DNA from: Herbidospora yilanensis
GTDB lineage: Bacteria > Actinomycetota > Actinomycetes > Streptosporangiales > Streptosporangiaceae
Direction: 5' to 3'
DNA: 64,000 nt
Assembly (NCBI RefSeq): GCF_001570565.1
Contig: NZ_BBXE01000035.1
Span: forward strand, 91,166-155,165
Shown here: piece by piece, positions 25,417 to 33,781 of the stretch
Layout: each line of letters starts with the position of its first letter
Position numbering within the stretch: the stretch's first letter is position 1
Translations under genes and position numbers: made by a program
Notes under the pieces: generated by a model
Seen by the model: the letters and a program-made list of their open reading frames with translations, nothing else
Database searches by the model: none
Told to the model about the DNA's origin: nothing

Positions 25417-26545
25417 CGGTGAAGACGGCGCCTTCGCCGGGGGCGCCGGCGACCGTCAGGATTCCGTCGTGGCCGTCGACGACCTCTTTCACCAGGGCCA
25501 GGCCCAGGCCGTAGCCGCTGCTCTCCGTCACGTGGCGGGTGAACAGGCGGGCGGGGTCTCCGGGGGCCAGGCCGACGCCGTCGTCGGCGACGGTCAGGCT
25601 GACGCGGTCGGCGGCGGAGGCGAGGGTGATGGTGATGCGGCCGCCGGGGGCGGTGTGGGTGAGGGCGTTGTCCACCAGGGCCGACAGGACGCGGCGGAGG
25701 GCGGGGGCGGCGCCGCTGACGACCGTCGGGCCGTTCTCGCGGTGCACCTCGATGGTGACGCCGCGGGCCTCGGCGCGGGGCGACTCGGCCTCGGCCAGGT
25801 CCTGGGCCAGTGTGGCCAGGTCGACGGGGCGGCGGAGGCGGTCGCTGAGCAGCAGGTCGTCGACGACCTCGCCGAGTTCGCGGGTGCCGGTGACGAGGCG
25901 GTCGACGTCCTCCAGCGGGAGTTCACCGCGTCTGAGGCGGATCGAGACGAGCTGGGCCCTGGTGTGCAGGCGGGCCAGGGGGGTGCGCAGTTCGTGGCTG
26001 ACGTCCTCGGTGAAGCGGCGCTGGCGGGCCAGGGCCTCGCCGAGCGGGGCGATGGCGCGGCAGGCGATCAGGTGGGCGATCAGCACGGCGGCCAGCAGGG
26101 CGACGAACTCGGCGGCGATCAGGGTGTGCAGCAGGCGCCGGCGTTCGGAGACCTGGTAGCGCAGGTCGAGCGCGGCCTGGCGGATGACGTCGCCGCGCCG
26201 TTCGGTCCGGACGAGGTAGTCGAGGCCGCCGAGTTCGACACGGTCGACGCGGGTCCCGCCGTCGCGGGCGACGGCCCTGATCCCGGCCCGCCACGGGAGG
26301 GCCTCGGGCGCGCCCGGCGAGCGGCGGAGGGTGTCTCCCTCGGCCTCGACCAGCCACAGGCAGGGCGGCGGGCTGGTGATGGAGGCGCGTTCGACCCCGG
26401 CCCGGACCTCGCGGCGGGCCGCCGCGTCCTGCTGGCCGACCATCACGCTGTAGACGAGGGCGCCCATGATGAGCAGCAGCACGGAGATCGCCCCGGCGGT
26501 CCGCAGGGTCACCCGGCGGCGGGCGCGGGTCAGCAGCGTGTTCAC
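25349..26545 (-). CDS. Two-component sensor histidine kinase
   Basis: 398 residues from GTG 26545; GTGA overlaps the response-regulator stop by four bases. TM1 is about 17-37 and TM2 about 141-161, enclosing an extracytoplasmic sensor of about 100 residues. HAMP-like and dimerisation regions follow, with the H-box DVSHELRTPLARLH (H184), N-box LVDNALTHTAPGG, G1 DDGVGLAPGD and G2 GYGLGLALV. It phosphorylates the OmpR-type partner encoded just upstream. Its place beside the oxidative operon suggests that it responds to that pathway or to an envelope signal. Confidence 0.93.
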   Translation of the reverse strand: MNTLLTRARRRVTLRTAGAISVLLLIMGALVYSVMVGQQDAAARREVRAGVERASITSPPPCLWLVEAEGDTLRRSPGAPEALPWRAGIRAVARDGGTRVDRVELGGLDYLVRTERRGDVIRQAALDLRYQVSERRRLLHTLIAAEFVALLAAVLIAHLIACRAIAPLGEALARQRRFTEDVSHELRTPLARLHTRAQLVSIRLRRGELPLEDVDRLVTGTRELGEVVDDLLLSDRLRRPVDLATLAQDLAEAESPRAEARGVTIEVHRENGPTVVSGAAPALRRVLSALVDNALTHTAPGGRITITLASAADRVSLTVADDGVGLAPGDPARLFTRHVTESSGYGLGLALVKEVVDGHDGILTVAGAPGEGAVFTVSLPADAARGRAASVPARAAGG

Positions 26546-27201
26546 AGGCTGCCCAGCCGGTAGCCGACGCCGCGGACCGTCCTGACCACCTCTGAGCCGA
26601 GTTTGCCGCGCAGGTAGTAGACGTAGGTGTCGACGATCGACTCGGTGGTGGCGCCGTCGAAGACGCCCCGGCGCAGCGACGCCCTCGTGTGGACGTGCCG
26701 GGGGCGCACGGCCAGGGCGCGGAGCAGGCGGCACTCCTGGCCCGAGAGGGGCACCTGCGCGCCGTCGGGCAGGCACACCGCCTGGGCGCCGAGGTCGAGC
26801 CAGGCGCGGCCGAGCGGGAGCACTTCGGCGTGGTCGGCGTGGCGGCGGTGCAGCGCGCGCACGCGGGCCAGGAGTTCGTCGACCTCGAAGGGTTTGACCA
26901 GGTAGTCCTCCGCACCGGCGTCGAGGCCCGTCACGCGGTCGTGCACGGTGCCGAAGGCGGTGAGGAAGAGCGCCGGGACGGTGACGGCCCGGCGCCGGAG
27001 GCGGCGGAGCAGGTCGAGGCCGTCGAGGGCGGGCAGCCCCCGGTCGACGATCAGGACGTCGTAGGCCCGGCTGAGCGCCAGGTGGAGGCCGCGTTGCCCC
27101 TCCAGCGCGTGGTCGACCTCGTAGCCGTGGTCGGTGAGGATCTCGACGAGGAGCGCGCCGAGTTCTCGGTCGTCTTCGATGAGCAGCAGCCGACGTGCCA
27201 C
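26542..27201 (-). CDS. OmpR/PhoB-family response regulator
   Basis: 219 residues from GTG 27201. The receiver domain (1-115) has acidic pair E9-D10-D11, phospho-acceptor D53 in VLIVDRGLPALDGLDLL, and the conserved Lys in EDYLVKPFE. The winged-helix domain (125-219) ends in the typical VVRTVRGVGYRLG. It is the first gene of the two-component pair and lies 81 bases downstream of the antiporter gene on the same strand. Two tandem 9-base repeats in that gap may be an autoregulatory site. Confidence 0.95.
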   Translation of the reverse strand: MARRLLLIEDDRELGALLVEILTDHGYEVDHALEGQRGLHLALSRAYDVLIVDRGLPALDGLDLLRRLRRRAVTVPALFLTAFGTVHDRVTGLDAGAEDYLVKPFEVDELLARVRALHRRHADHAEVLPLGRAWLDLGAQAVCLPDGAQVPLSGQECRLLRALAVRPRHVHTRASLRRGVFDGATTESIVDTYVYYLRGKLGSEVVRTVRGVGYRLGSL

Positions 27202-27210
27202 AGAACCAAA

Positions 27211-27228
27211 CTGTCACCGCTGTCACCG
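27211..27228. promoter_or_regulatory. Tandem 9-bp direct repeat upstream of the response regulator
   Basis: CTGTCACCG occurs twice back to back (27211-27219 and 27220-27228), with a related GTCACC at 27250-27255. The repeats are 10-27 bases upstream of the response regulator start. OmpR-family regulators bind tandem direct repeats, so this is a candidate autoregulatory site, though the 9-base period is shorter than the usual 10-11. Confidence 0.45.
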
Positions 27229-27282
27229 AAGCGCCAGAGTCCGGGAGACGTCACCTGGGGTTCTCGTGAAAGTAGATGAAAT

Positions 27283-28563
27283 TTACACCAACTGATCCTC
27301 CCGGTCCGGGTCTCCGGCCTCCCGGCGGGCGGGCAGGGCGAGTTCGTAGAGGGGCACCGCGGCGGCCGTGGTGATGACGGCGACCAAGACGAGCATCGCG
27401 AAGACCTCCTGGCCGATCATCCCGTGGGCCAGGCCGATGTTGATGAAGATGAGGATCATCAGGCCGCGGGCGTTCATCAGGGCGCCGACGGCGTACGACT
27501 CGCGCCACGAGAAGCCCAGGGCGCGCATCGACACGGCGCAGCCGACGTACTTGCCGAGGAACCCGGCCGCGAGGATCAGCAGGAAGGCCAGCAGCATCGT
27601 GCCGCCCGCGATGCCGTCGAGGTGGGTGTTGAGGCCGGAGAAGGTGAAGAACACCGGCAGCAGCAGGGTGGAGACGACCTCCATCATGCGGCTGTGCAGG
27701 GCTTCGCGGAACTTCGGGTCGCGGGGCATGGCCAGGCCCGCGATGAAGCCGCCGAACACGGCGTAGACGCCGATCCAGTCGGTCAGCCAGCCGGCGGTCA
27801 GGGGGACGAGCACGACGACGTACATCATGGTGGGGCTCAGCGTGCCCGTGGCGGCGAAACGGGCGCCGAGCGGGCGCAGCAGCGGGGCGACCAGTTTCAG
27901 CATGACCACGGCGAACAGGGCGGTCAGCGCGATCGGGCGGAGCGCGCCGGCGCCGCCGGTGTCGAGGTGGAGGGCGGTCAGCACGGCGAGCAGGCACCAC
28001 GCCACCGCGTCGTCGACCGAGGCGGCGAGCAGGGTGAGGCGGCCGATCAGGGAGTTCTGGAGGCTGCGTTCGTAGAGGATGCGGGCGAGCATCGGGAACG
28101 CGGTCAGCGACAACGCGCCGCCGAGGAAGAGGGCGAACTGCCATCTGCCGCTCTCCCCGGCCGACAGGCTGCCGTACAGGAGCAGACCCGCGCCGAAACC
28201 GAGCGCCAGCGACGGCAGGAAGCCCGAGACGGCCAGCACCCCGGCCCGTCTGACCTGGGCGGGACTGCTCGCGCTGTGGTCGAGGCCGGCCCCGACGAGG
28301 AACATGTAGAGGGTCAGGCCGATGGTGCTCAGGACGTACAGGATCGGCTTGATCTCGGGCGGGAACAGCGACTGCTGCGCGGCCGGGAACAACCAGCCGA
28401 ACAGGGTCGGCCCGAGCAGCACGCCCGCGACCATCTCCCCCAGCACGCGGGGCTGGCGCACCATCAGCGCCAGCCGCCCGCAGAGCGCGGCGACGGCCAG
28501 GATGACGACCAGGGCGGGCAGCACCTTCAGGACGAGTTCGAGATTCGCGTCCACAGTGATCAC
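27283..28563 (-). CDS. Monovalent cation:proton antiporter, CPA2 (KefB/NapA-type)
   Basis: 426 residues from GTG 28563, which overlaps the P450 stop (GTGA). About 12 hydrophobic helices are present. LGEMVAGVLLGPTLFGWLFP is the family signature in TM2. The ion-binding unwound region includes LTAFPMLARIL and ASVDDAVAWCLLAVL with the DD pair, and MNARGLMILIFINIGLA is the C-terminal signature. There is no RCK/TrkA-N domain. Such antiporters occur in some biosynthetic clusters as resistance or ion-homeostasis factors. It is the last gene of the five-gene operon. Confidence 0.9.
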   Translation of the reverse strand: MITVDANLELVLKVLPALVVILAVAALCGRLALMVRQPRVLGEMVAGVLLGPTLFGWLFPAAQQSLFPPEIKPILYVLSTIGLTLYMFLVGAGLDHSASSPAQVRRAGVLAVSGFLPSLALGFGAGLLLYGSLSAGESGRWQFALFLGGALSLTAFPMLARILYERSLQNSLIGRLTLLAASVDDAVAWCLLAVLTALHLDTGGAGALRPIALTALFAVVMLKLVAPLLRPLGARFAATGTLSPTMMYVVVLVPLTAGWLTDWIGVYAVFGGFIAGLAMPRDPKFREALHSRMMEVVSTLLLPVFFTFSGLNTHLDGIAGGTMLLAFLLILAAGFLGKYVGCAVSMRALGFSWRESYAVGALMNARGLMILIFINIGLAHGMIGQEVFAMLVLVAVITTAAAVPLYELALPARREAGDPDREDQLV

Positions 28564-29813
28564 CTGTCTCCGAAGTGGCGGGCGCAGAGGGCCTGGCGGC
28601 GGGCGTCCCAGACCATGTAGGCGCCGAGCACGAGCTGGACGAGGCTGCGCCAGACGTCCTCCCACCGGTCGCGCGCCGCCATGACCCGGAGTCTCCAGGC
28701 GGGTGGCGGCGTGCCGGCGGGGGTGAGCAGGCAGGGGCCCCGGTTGGGCAGGGAGCGGGTGTGCCGGGCCGACGACGAGAACTCCCAGCGGCGCAGGAGT
28801 TCCCGGGACGCCGCGCGCAGCGCGATCGGCGCCAGGCGCCAGGCCGGGCAGGGCCGGTTGGCGGCGATGCCGAACGGGATGTGGTTGAGGTCGCGGACGC
28901 CGTGCTCGAACCGGCCCGGGTCGAAGCGGTCCGGGTCGGGGAATCCGGCGCGGTGGAAGTCGGGATAGTTGAAGCAGAGCACCGACCCGTCCGGGATGTC
29001 GGGCATGTCGCCCCGGGTGATGCGGTGCGCGACGCCGAACAGCGGATAGAGCCGGAAGGTCTCGTTGATGACCTGGTCGAGGAAGCGGTCGTCTCCGGTA
29101 CGGGCCCGCGCCTGCGTCTCCTTGTGGTGGGCCAGGACCATGCCGAGGTGCGCGGTCGCCTCGGCCATCTGGACCACGGCCGTGTTGAAGAAGACGCCCT
29201 GCAGGTAGAGGGCCTGCTCGCGCCGGGTCAGGCCGCCGGGGAGCGGCTGCCGGACGTCGTCGAGCCGGGTTTCGAGATAGGCGGTGAGCCGGTCGCGGCG
29301 GTCCATGTGCCGCAGGCCCGTGCACTTCAGCGCGGTCACCACGTCGTCGGCGTTGGCCACGATCAGGGCGCGGGCCTCCGGCGGGCACTCCTCGCCGAAG
29401 ACGAGTCCGTAGGAGAACTCGGCCCAGACCGGCATGGCCAGGTCGCGCAGCCGGTAGGCGGGCGCGGCGCGGCGGGCGCACCGCACGGCCAGGTCCTCGA
29501 TCGTGGTCTTCGAGACCGCCAGGAACCCCCGCGTGGCCGCGGCCACGGCGTCGTAGCGCTCCCCCGGTTCCAGGTGCTCCTGGTGCAGGTCGGCGCCCGG
29601 GGAGAGCCAGTACCAGAACAGGTCGGACAGGGCCGCGCCCCGGCTGCGTCCCGAGGCGGCCGGGTGGGAGTAGACCTCGCGGAACCGTTCGACCGGCACC
29701 GTGACCGTGTCCTGGCCGTTGACCCGCTCGAACACCAGCAGCCGCAGGGCGACGACCCGGCCGGGCAGCCACCAGGGCAGGCTCAGCACGAACAGGACCG
29801 CGAGGATCAGCAT
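28560..29813 (-). CDS. Atypical cytochrome P450
   Basis: 417 residues from ATG 29813, overlapping the oxidase stop (ATGCTGA). It begins with a hydrophobic anchor (LILAVLFVLSLPWWLPG), unusual for a bacterial P450. The ExxR pair is E250-TF-R253. The heme loop is IPFGIAANRPCPAW with C321: the cysteine and Arg (R319) are kept but the usual FGxGxRxCxG glycines are changed. The I-helix region YLQGVFFNTAVVQMAEATAH lacks the acid-alcohol pair of A/G-G-x-D/E-T-T. A non-canonical reaction or membrane-bound partner is likely. The substrate is unknown; it is the fourth gene of the operon. Confidence 0.8.
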   Translation of the reverse strand: MLILAVLFVLSLPWWLPGRVVALRLLVFERVNGQDTVTVPVERFREVYSHPAASGRSRGAALSDLFWYWLSPGADLHQEHLEPGERYDAVAAATRGFLAVSKTTIEDLAVRCARRAAPAYRLRDLAMPVWAEFSYGLVFGEECPPEARALIVANADDVVTALKCTGLRHMDRRDRLTAYLETRLDDVRQPLPGGLTRREQALYLQGVFFNTAVVQMAEATAHLGMVLAHHKETQARARTGDDRFLDQVINETFRLYPLFGVAHRITRGDMPDIPDGSVLCFNYPDFHRAGFPDPDRFDPGRFEHGVRDLNHIPFGIAANRPCPAWRLAPIALRAASRELLRRWEFSSSARHTRSLPNRGPCLLTPAGTPPPAWRLRVMAARDRWEDVWRSLVQLVLGAYMVWDARRQALCARHFGDR

Positions 29814-30811
29814 CGCCGCACCACGCTCGGGTCGAGCGGGGCGCCGACGAGCGCCATGGCGACCTCGGTCTCGGCGCGGAACCGGCGCAGCACCTCGCGC
29901 ACGCCCCGCTCCCCCTCGGCGGCCAGGCCCCACAGGATCGGCCGCCCGACCAGCACCGCGCGGGCCCCCAGGGCGAGCGCGGTCACGACGTCGGTGCCGC
30001 GCCGCACCCCGCCGTCGACCGTCACCGGGACGGCCGCGCCGACCGCGTCCACGACCCCGGGCAGCAGGTCGACGGCGGCGGCGACGCGGTCGAGCTGGCG
30101 TCCGCCGTGGTTGGAGACCATGACCATCGCGGCCCCGTGGCCGACGGCGGTCCGGGCGTCGTCCGGGTGGGTGACGCCCTTCACGATCAGCGGCAGGTCG
30201 GTGACCTCGCGCAGCCGGTCGAGATGGGCCCAGGAGATCTCCGGGGAGAACTCGATCGGCCGCACCACGTCGCCTTCGCGGAGGTTCTCGCAGGCCAGGC
30301 CCTCGGGCAGGTCGCGGAAGCCGTTGTGCAGGTCGCGCGGCCGGATGCCGAACACCGGCGAGTCGGCGGTGACGACGAGGGCCCGGCAGCCCGCCTTCGC
30401 CGCCCGGCCGACGACGCGCTCGGTGAAGGCCATGTCGGGCTGCACGTAGAGCTGGAACCAGAGGGTCGCGCCGGTCTCCGCGATGGCCTCGACCGGGGTG
30501 GTCGAGGCCATGCTGACGATCATGACGGTGTCCTCGGCCGCGGCGGCCCGCGCGGTCGCGAGCTCGCCGTCGGGGTGCGCGAGCCGGTGGAAGGCGGTCG
30601 GGGCGACCAGCACCGGCAGGGACGCACGGCCACCGGGCAGGGTCACCGCCAGGTCGGGTCTCACGCCGCTGAGCACGCGGGGGACCAGCCGCAGCCGGGC
30701 GAACGCCGCCTCGTTCTCGTGTACGGCGGTCTCGTCGCCGGCCCCGCCGGCGAAGTAGTCGTAGTGGGCCTTCGGGAGGCGTGCCCTCGCGACGGCCTCG
30801 TACGAGGGCAT
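29807..30811 (-). CDS. FMN-dependent alpha-hydroxy-acid oxidase
   Basis: 334 residues from ATG 30811, whose first base overlaps the previous stop. It has the glycolate/lactate oxidase fold: HYDYFAGGAGDE at the N-terminus, VAPTAFHRLAHPDGE, and TADSPVFGIRPRDLHNGF. The FMN Lys is in LIVKGVTHPDDA, the catalytic His/Arg pair in SNHGGRQLD, and VTVDGGVRRGTDVVTALALGA binds phosphate. It oxidises an L-2-hydroxy acid to a 2-oxo acid with FMN. Within this operon it probably acts on a pathway intermediate rather than on lactate. Confidence 0.9.
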   Translation of the reverse strand: MPSYEAVARARLPKAHYDYFAGGAGDETAVHENEAAFARLRLVPRVLSGVRPDLAVTLPGGRASLPVLVAPTAFHRLAHPDGELATARAAAAEDTVMIVSMASTTPVEAIAETGATLWFQLYVQPDMAFTERVVGRAAKAGCRALVVTADSPVFGIRPRDLHNGFRDLPEGLACENLREGDVVRPIEFSPEISWAHLDRLREVTDLPLIVKGVTHPDDARTAVGHGAAMVMVSNHGGRQLDRVAAAVDLLPGVVDAVGAAVPVTVDGGVRRGTDVVTALALGARAVLVGRPILWGLAAEGERGVREVLRRFRAETEVAMALVGAPLDPSVVRRC

Positions 30812-32316
30812 CAGGCCCGCCGGGCGAAGAAGGCGCGCAGGGGCTCCAGGTGGACGTCCGGGGAGGTCCAGTCGTTCTCCAGGTTCTCCGTGACGTGGTG
30901 GACGGCCGGTTCCTCGCCGGGGCGGTGGTGGCGGACGACCGGGTGGAGGTAGTGGCCCTCGTCGGCGCGGGCGGCGTCGCTCTGGGTGATCCGGCCCACG
31001 GTCACGTCGAAGGGGTCGACCTGGTCGTGGCCGGGGCCGTACTCCAGCGTGATCGTGTAGTGAGGACCCTCGATCGGCAGGTCGGCCGGGCGTTCCTCCA
31101 GATAGCGGCCGTCGTGGGTGATCACGTCGGCGATCACGCCGAACTGCTGCCACAGCGCCGAACTGCGGTTGACCCGGTCGAGCACCGCCTGCGCCATCGC
31201 CTTCGGGTCGGCGCCGACCTCCCTGGCGGGCCACGGGACGTCGTGGTGCCGCTCCTCCAGGACGCGGTGGAGGGCGCGCGCGCCGTACCGGAAACCGTGG
31301 ATGAAGCCGCTGGTCCCGCGCTTGAAGTCGCGTGACTGGGTGATGGTGCCGGCGAAGTACAGGCCCGGGACGTCGGCCGACTCGTAGGCCGGGGTGAGAG
31401 CCGGGAACCGGCCGCTGGCGTGCAGCGCCGGGCGGCAGGTGTCGTCGAAGATCGACCGGTCGAACGCGAAGCCGGCGCAGACGATGACGCGGTCGTAGGG
31501 GATGTCCTTGGTGACCTCGTCGGCCCGCACGAACGCGACGGTCACCCGGTAGGTGCCGTCGTCGAGGCGCTCGATGTGGCGCACGTCGCCGTCGAGGACG
31601 GCGTTCTGCGACTTGAGCTGGTAGGTGTCGAGGAAGTTGTTGTTGACCGCGCGCAGATGGCCCACGTAGTGGGTGCGCCAGGCCATCTTGACCGAGTGCG
31701 GCCCGGCCACGTGGACGACGGCGGCGGTCTCGACCAGGTTGTCGGCGGTCTCGAAGGCCGAGTTGCCCTTGCCGATGATGAGGACCCGCTTGTCGAGGAA
31801 GTCCTTGGGGTCGACGGAGACCAGGCCGTACTGTTCGGCCTGCTCGATTCCGGGGATGGCCGGGACGTTCTCCCGGCTCACGCCGGTGGCGACGATCACC
31901 TGCCGGGCGGTGCGCACGGTGCCGTGGTCGTCGGTGACGGCGAACCCGCCGTCCGTCCTGGTGACGTGGCGGGCGCGGGAGCCGTACACGACGTCGAGGC
32001 CCTCGGCGAATCTGGCCAGGTAGCGCACCATGTCGTCGGCGTGCGGGAAGTAGCGGTCGCTGAAGCGGGTGAACAGCAGCTCCGGGTCGTCGGACAGCAG
32101 GCTGTTCCAGTCCATCCGCAGGTTCAATTCGGGGTCGTCGGTGCCGTTGTGCTTCTTGTTGATGGAGATCAGGGTCCGATGGCGGGGGAAGGTCGCGAAG
32201 AACGTGCCCGGCGCCGGGCCCGCCTCCATGATCGTGTACGACCTTCCGGCCGCCCTCAGGAACCATCCCATCTGCAGACCGGCCGGTCCCGCGCCGATCA
32301 CCAGGTAATCCAGCAT
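30811..32316 (-). CDS. Flavin-dependent monooxygenase-like FAD/NAD(P) oxidoreductase
   Basis: 501 residues. FAD-binding GAGPAG is at 8-13, and a second Rossmann motif GKGNSAFETADNL for NADPH is near residue 185. The VIVATGVSRENVPAIPG strand fits class B flavoprotein monooxygenases. The long C-terminal part (EYGPGHDQVDPFDVTVGRI) resembles FOXRED2-type proteins. It could N- or C-hydroxylate an amino or aromatic acid. It is the second gene of the operon, 24 bases after the ligase stop. Confidence 0.85.
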   Translation of the reverse strand: MLDYLVIGAGPAGLQMGWFLRAAGRSYTIMEAGPAPGTFFATFPRHRTLISINKKHNGTDDPELNLRMDWNSLLSDDPELLFTRFSDRYFPHADDMVRYLARFAEGLDVVYGSRARHVTRTDGGFAVTDDHGTVRTARQVIVATGVSRENVPAIPGIEQAEQYGLVSVDPKDFLDKRVLIIGKGNSAFETADNLVETAAVVHVAGPHSVKMAWRTHYVGHLRAVNNNFLDTYQLKSQNAVLDGDVRHIERLDDGTYRVTVAFVRADEVTKDIPYDRVIVCAGFAFDRSIFDDTCRPALHASGRFPALTPAYESADVPGLYFAGTITQSRDFKRGTSGFIHGFRYGARALHRVLEERHHDVPWPAREVGADPKAMAQAVLDRVNRSSALWQQFGVIADVITHDGRYLEERPADLPIEGPHYTITLEYGPGHDQVDPFDVTVGRITQSDAARADEGHYLHPVVRHHRPGEEPAVHHVTENLENDWTSPDVHLEPLRAFFARRA

Positions 32317-32340
32317 GCCCCCAGTGTTGGCGGGCGATTC

Positions 32341-33690
32341 TCAGAGAACGATCAGAGCCAGTAAGGCCTGCTTGTCAGGTTTCCCCGACGCGGCCAGCGG
32401 GACCTCGTCGATGACCGTGATCGTGGCGGGCACGTGGTCGGCCCCCAGTTCCTCCCGCACGTGGCCCTTCAGCTCCCCGATGTCGGGATCCTTCGCCACG
32501 ACGAACGCGTGCGCCGCCTCGCCGGTGGCCCGGTCCGGGGCGCCGACGACGTAGGCCGCCTCGACGCCGGGACGGCTCTCCAGGACCCGTTCGATCGGCC
32601 CGAGGTAGACGACCATGGCGTTGACCATGACGGCCTCGCGCGCCCGCCCCTCGATGTGGACGAAGCCGTCGTCGTCGACGTGGCCCAGGTCCCCGGTGCG
32701 GAACCAGCCGTCGGCGATCGGGTTCTCCTCCCCGTTCCAGTAGCCCGTCATCAGGTAGGGGCTGCTGACCAGCAACTCCCCCTCATGGGCCCTGACCCGC
32801 ACCATCGGATGGGGCCGGCCGACCGTCGAGGCCTTGCCGGGCAGGTCGCGCGGGGTGAGCATGGAGATCGAGCCGGCCTCCGTCGCGCCGTAGCCCTGGT
32901 AGACCACCGGCCCGAGCAGCTTCACCGCCCGCTCCAGCCGGGACGCGGAGATGGGCGAACCGCCGACCATCATGGCGCGCATGTCGGGCAGTTCGGTGCC
33001 GGTGTCGATGATCTGGGTCAGCCGCGGGACGGTGAAGATCGAGCCGGTGATGCGCAGGTCGCGGTAGACGCGGGGGAACTCCGGGTCCACCGGGATCACG
33101 ACGGTGCCGCCGCCGAGCAGCGCCAGGCCGAGGAACTCGAAGACGACCATGCTCGCCAGCGTGCCGAACAGCAGGTACCGCTCGAATCCGGCGGCCATCT
33201 CCCGGGCGACCGGCGACCACGCGCCGGGCTGCCAGGCCCAGTGCCGGTCGAGCGCGCCGTAGGTGACGGCACAGCCCTTCGGCCGTCCGGTGCTGCCGCT
33301 GGTGAAGGCCAGCAGCGCGACGTCGCCCGGACGGCCCAGCGGGGTCAGGCAGGTGCCGGCCCCCACCTCCGGCAGGGTCGTGTCGTCGACGACGTGGTCG
33401 ACGTCCATGGCGAGGACGTGGGCCAGTTGCGCCTTCGAGTAGCCCGGCCGCACGCCCACCACCCGGCAGCCCAGGACGTGCGCGGCCATCTGGGCGGCGA
33501 ACGCCTCCGGCGTGACCGAGGTGCGGAACGCGACGGCCTTGCCGCGCAGGCCCTTGGCGTCCAGGGTGCCCGCCATCGCGCCGATCAGGGCGAGCAGCTC
33601 GGCGCGGGTGACGACGCGCGAGCCGTGCTCGAAGACCGGCCGGTCCGGTTCCTCGCGCAGGAGGTCCAGCAGCGGTGCGGGGAAGACCAT
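32341..33690 (-). CDS. Adenylate-forming ligase (AMP-dependent synthetase family)
   Basis: 449 residues from ATG 33690, chosen because of the AAGGAG site upstream. The AMP-binding P-loop is LAFTSGSTGRPKGCAV, with A5 YGATEAGS, A7 WFRTGDLGHVDDDGFVHIEGR and the C-terminal catalytic Lys in ASGKPDKQALL. It is somewhat short for an acyl-CoA synthetase, with an abbreviated N-terminal region. It should activate a carboxylic acid as acyl-AMP, passing it to CoA or another nucleophile. No carrier protein is encoded nearby. It is the first gene of the leftward five-gene operon. Confidence 0.88.
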   Translation of the reverse strand: MVFPAPLLDLLREEPDRPVFEHGSRVVTRAELLALIGAMAGTLDAKGLRGKAVAFRTSVTPEAFAAQMAAHVLGCRVVGVRPGYSKAQLAHVLAMDVDHVVDDTTLPEVGAGTCLTPLGRPGDVALLAFTSGSTGRPKGCAVTYGALDRHWAWQPGAWSPVAREMAAGFERYLLFGTLASMVVFEFLGLALLGGGTVVIPVDPEFPRVYRDLRITGSIFTVPRLTQIIDTGTELPDMRAMMVGGSPISASRLERAVKLLGPVVYQGYGATEAGSISMLTPRDLPGKASTVGRPHPMVRVRAHEGELLVSSPYLMTGYWNGEENPIADGWFRTGDLGHVDDDGFVHIEGRAREAVMVNAMVVYLGPIERVLESRPGVEAAYVVGAPDRATGEAAHAFVVAKDPDIGELKGHVREELGADHVPATITVIDEVPLAASGKPDKQALLALIVL

Positions 33691-33781
33691 GACGCGTCTC
33701 CTTCGGGTCTGGGAAAGCGGCGACGGACGCGATACAACCACCGTGAGATCAGAGCCCGATCAGACCCCCGGGAGGCCGCTC

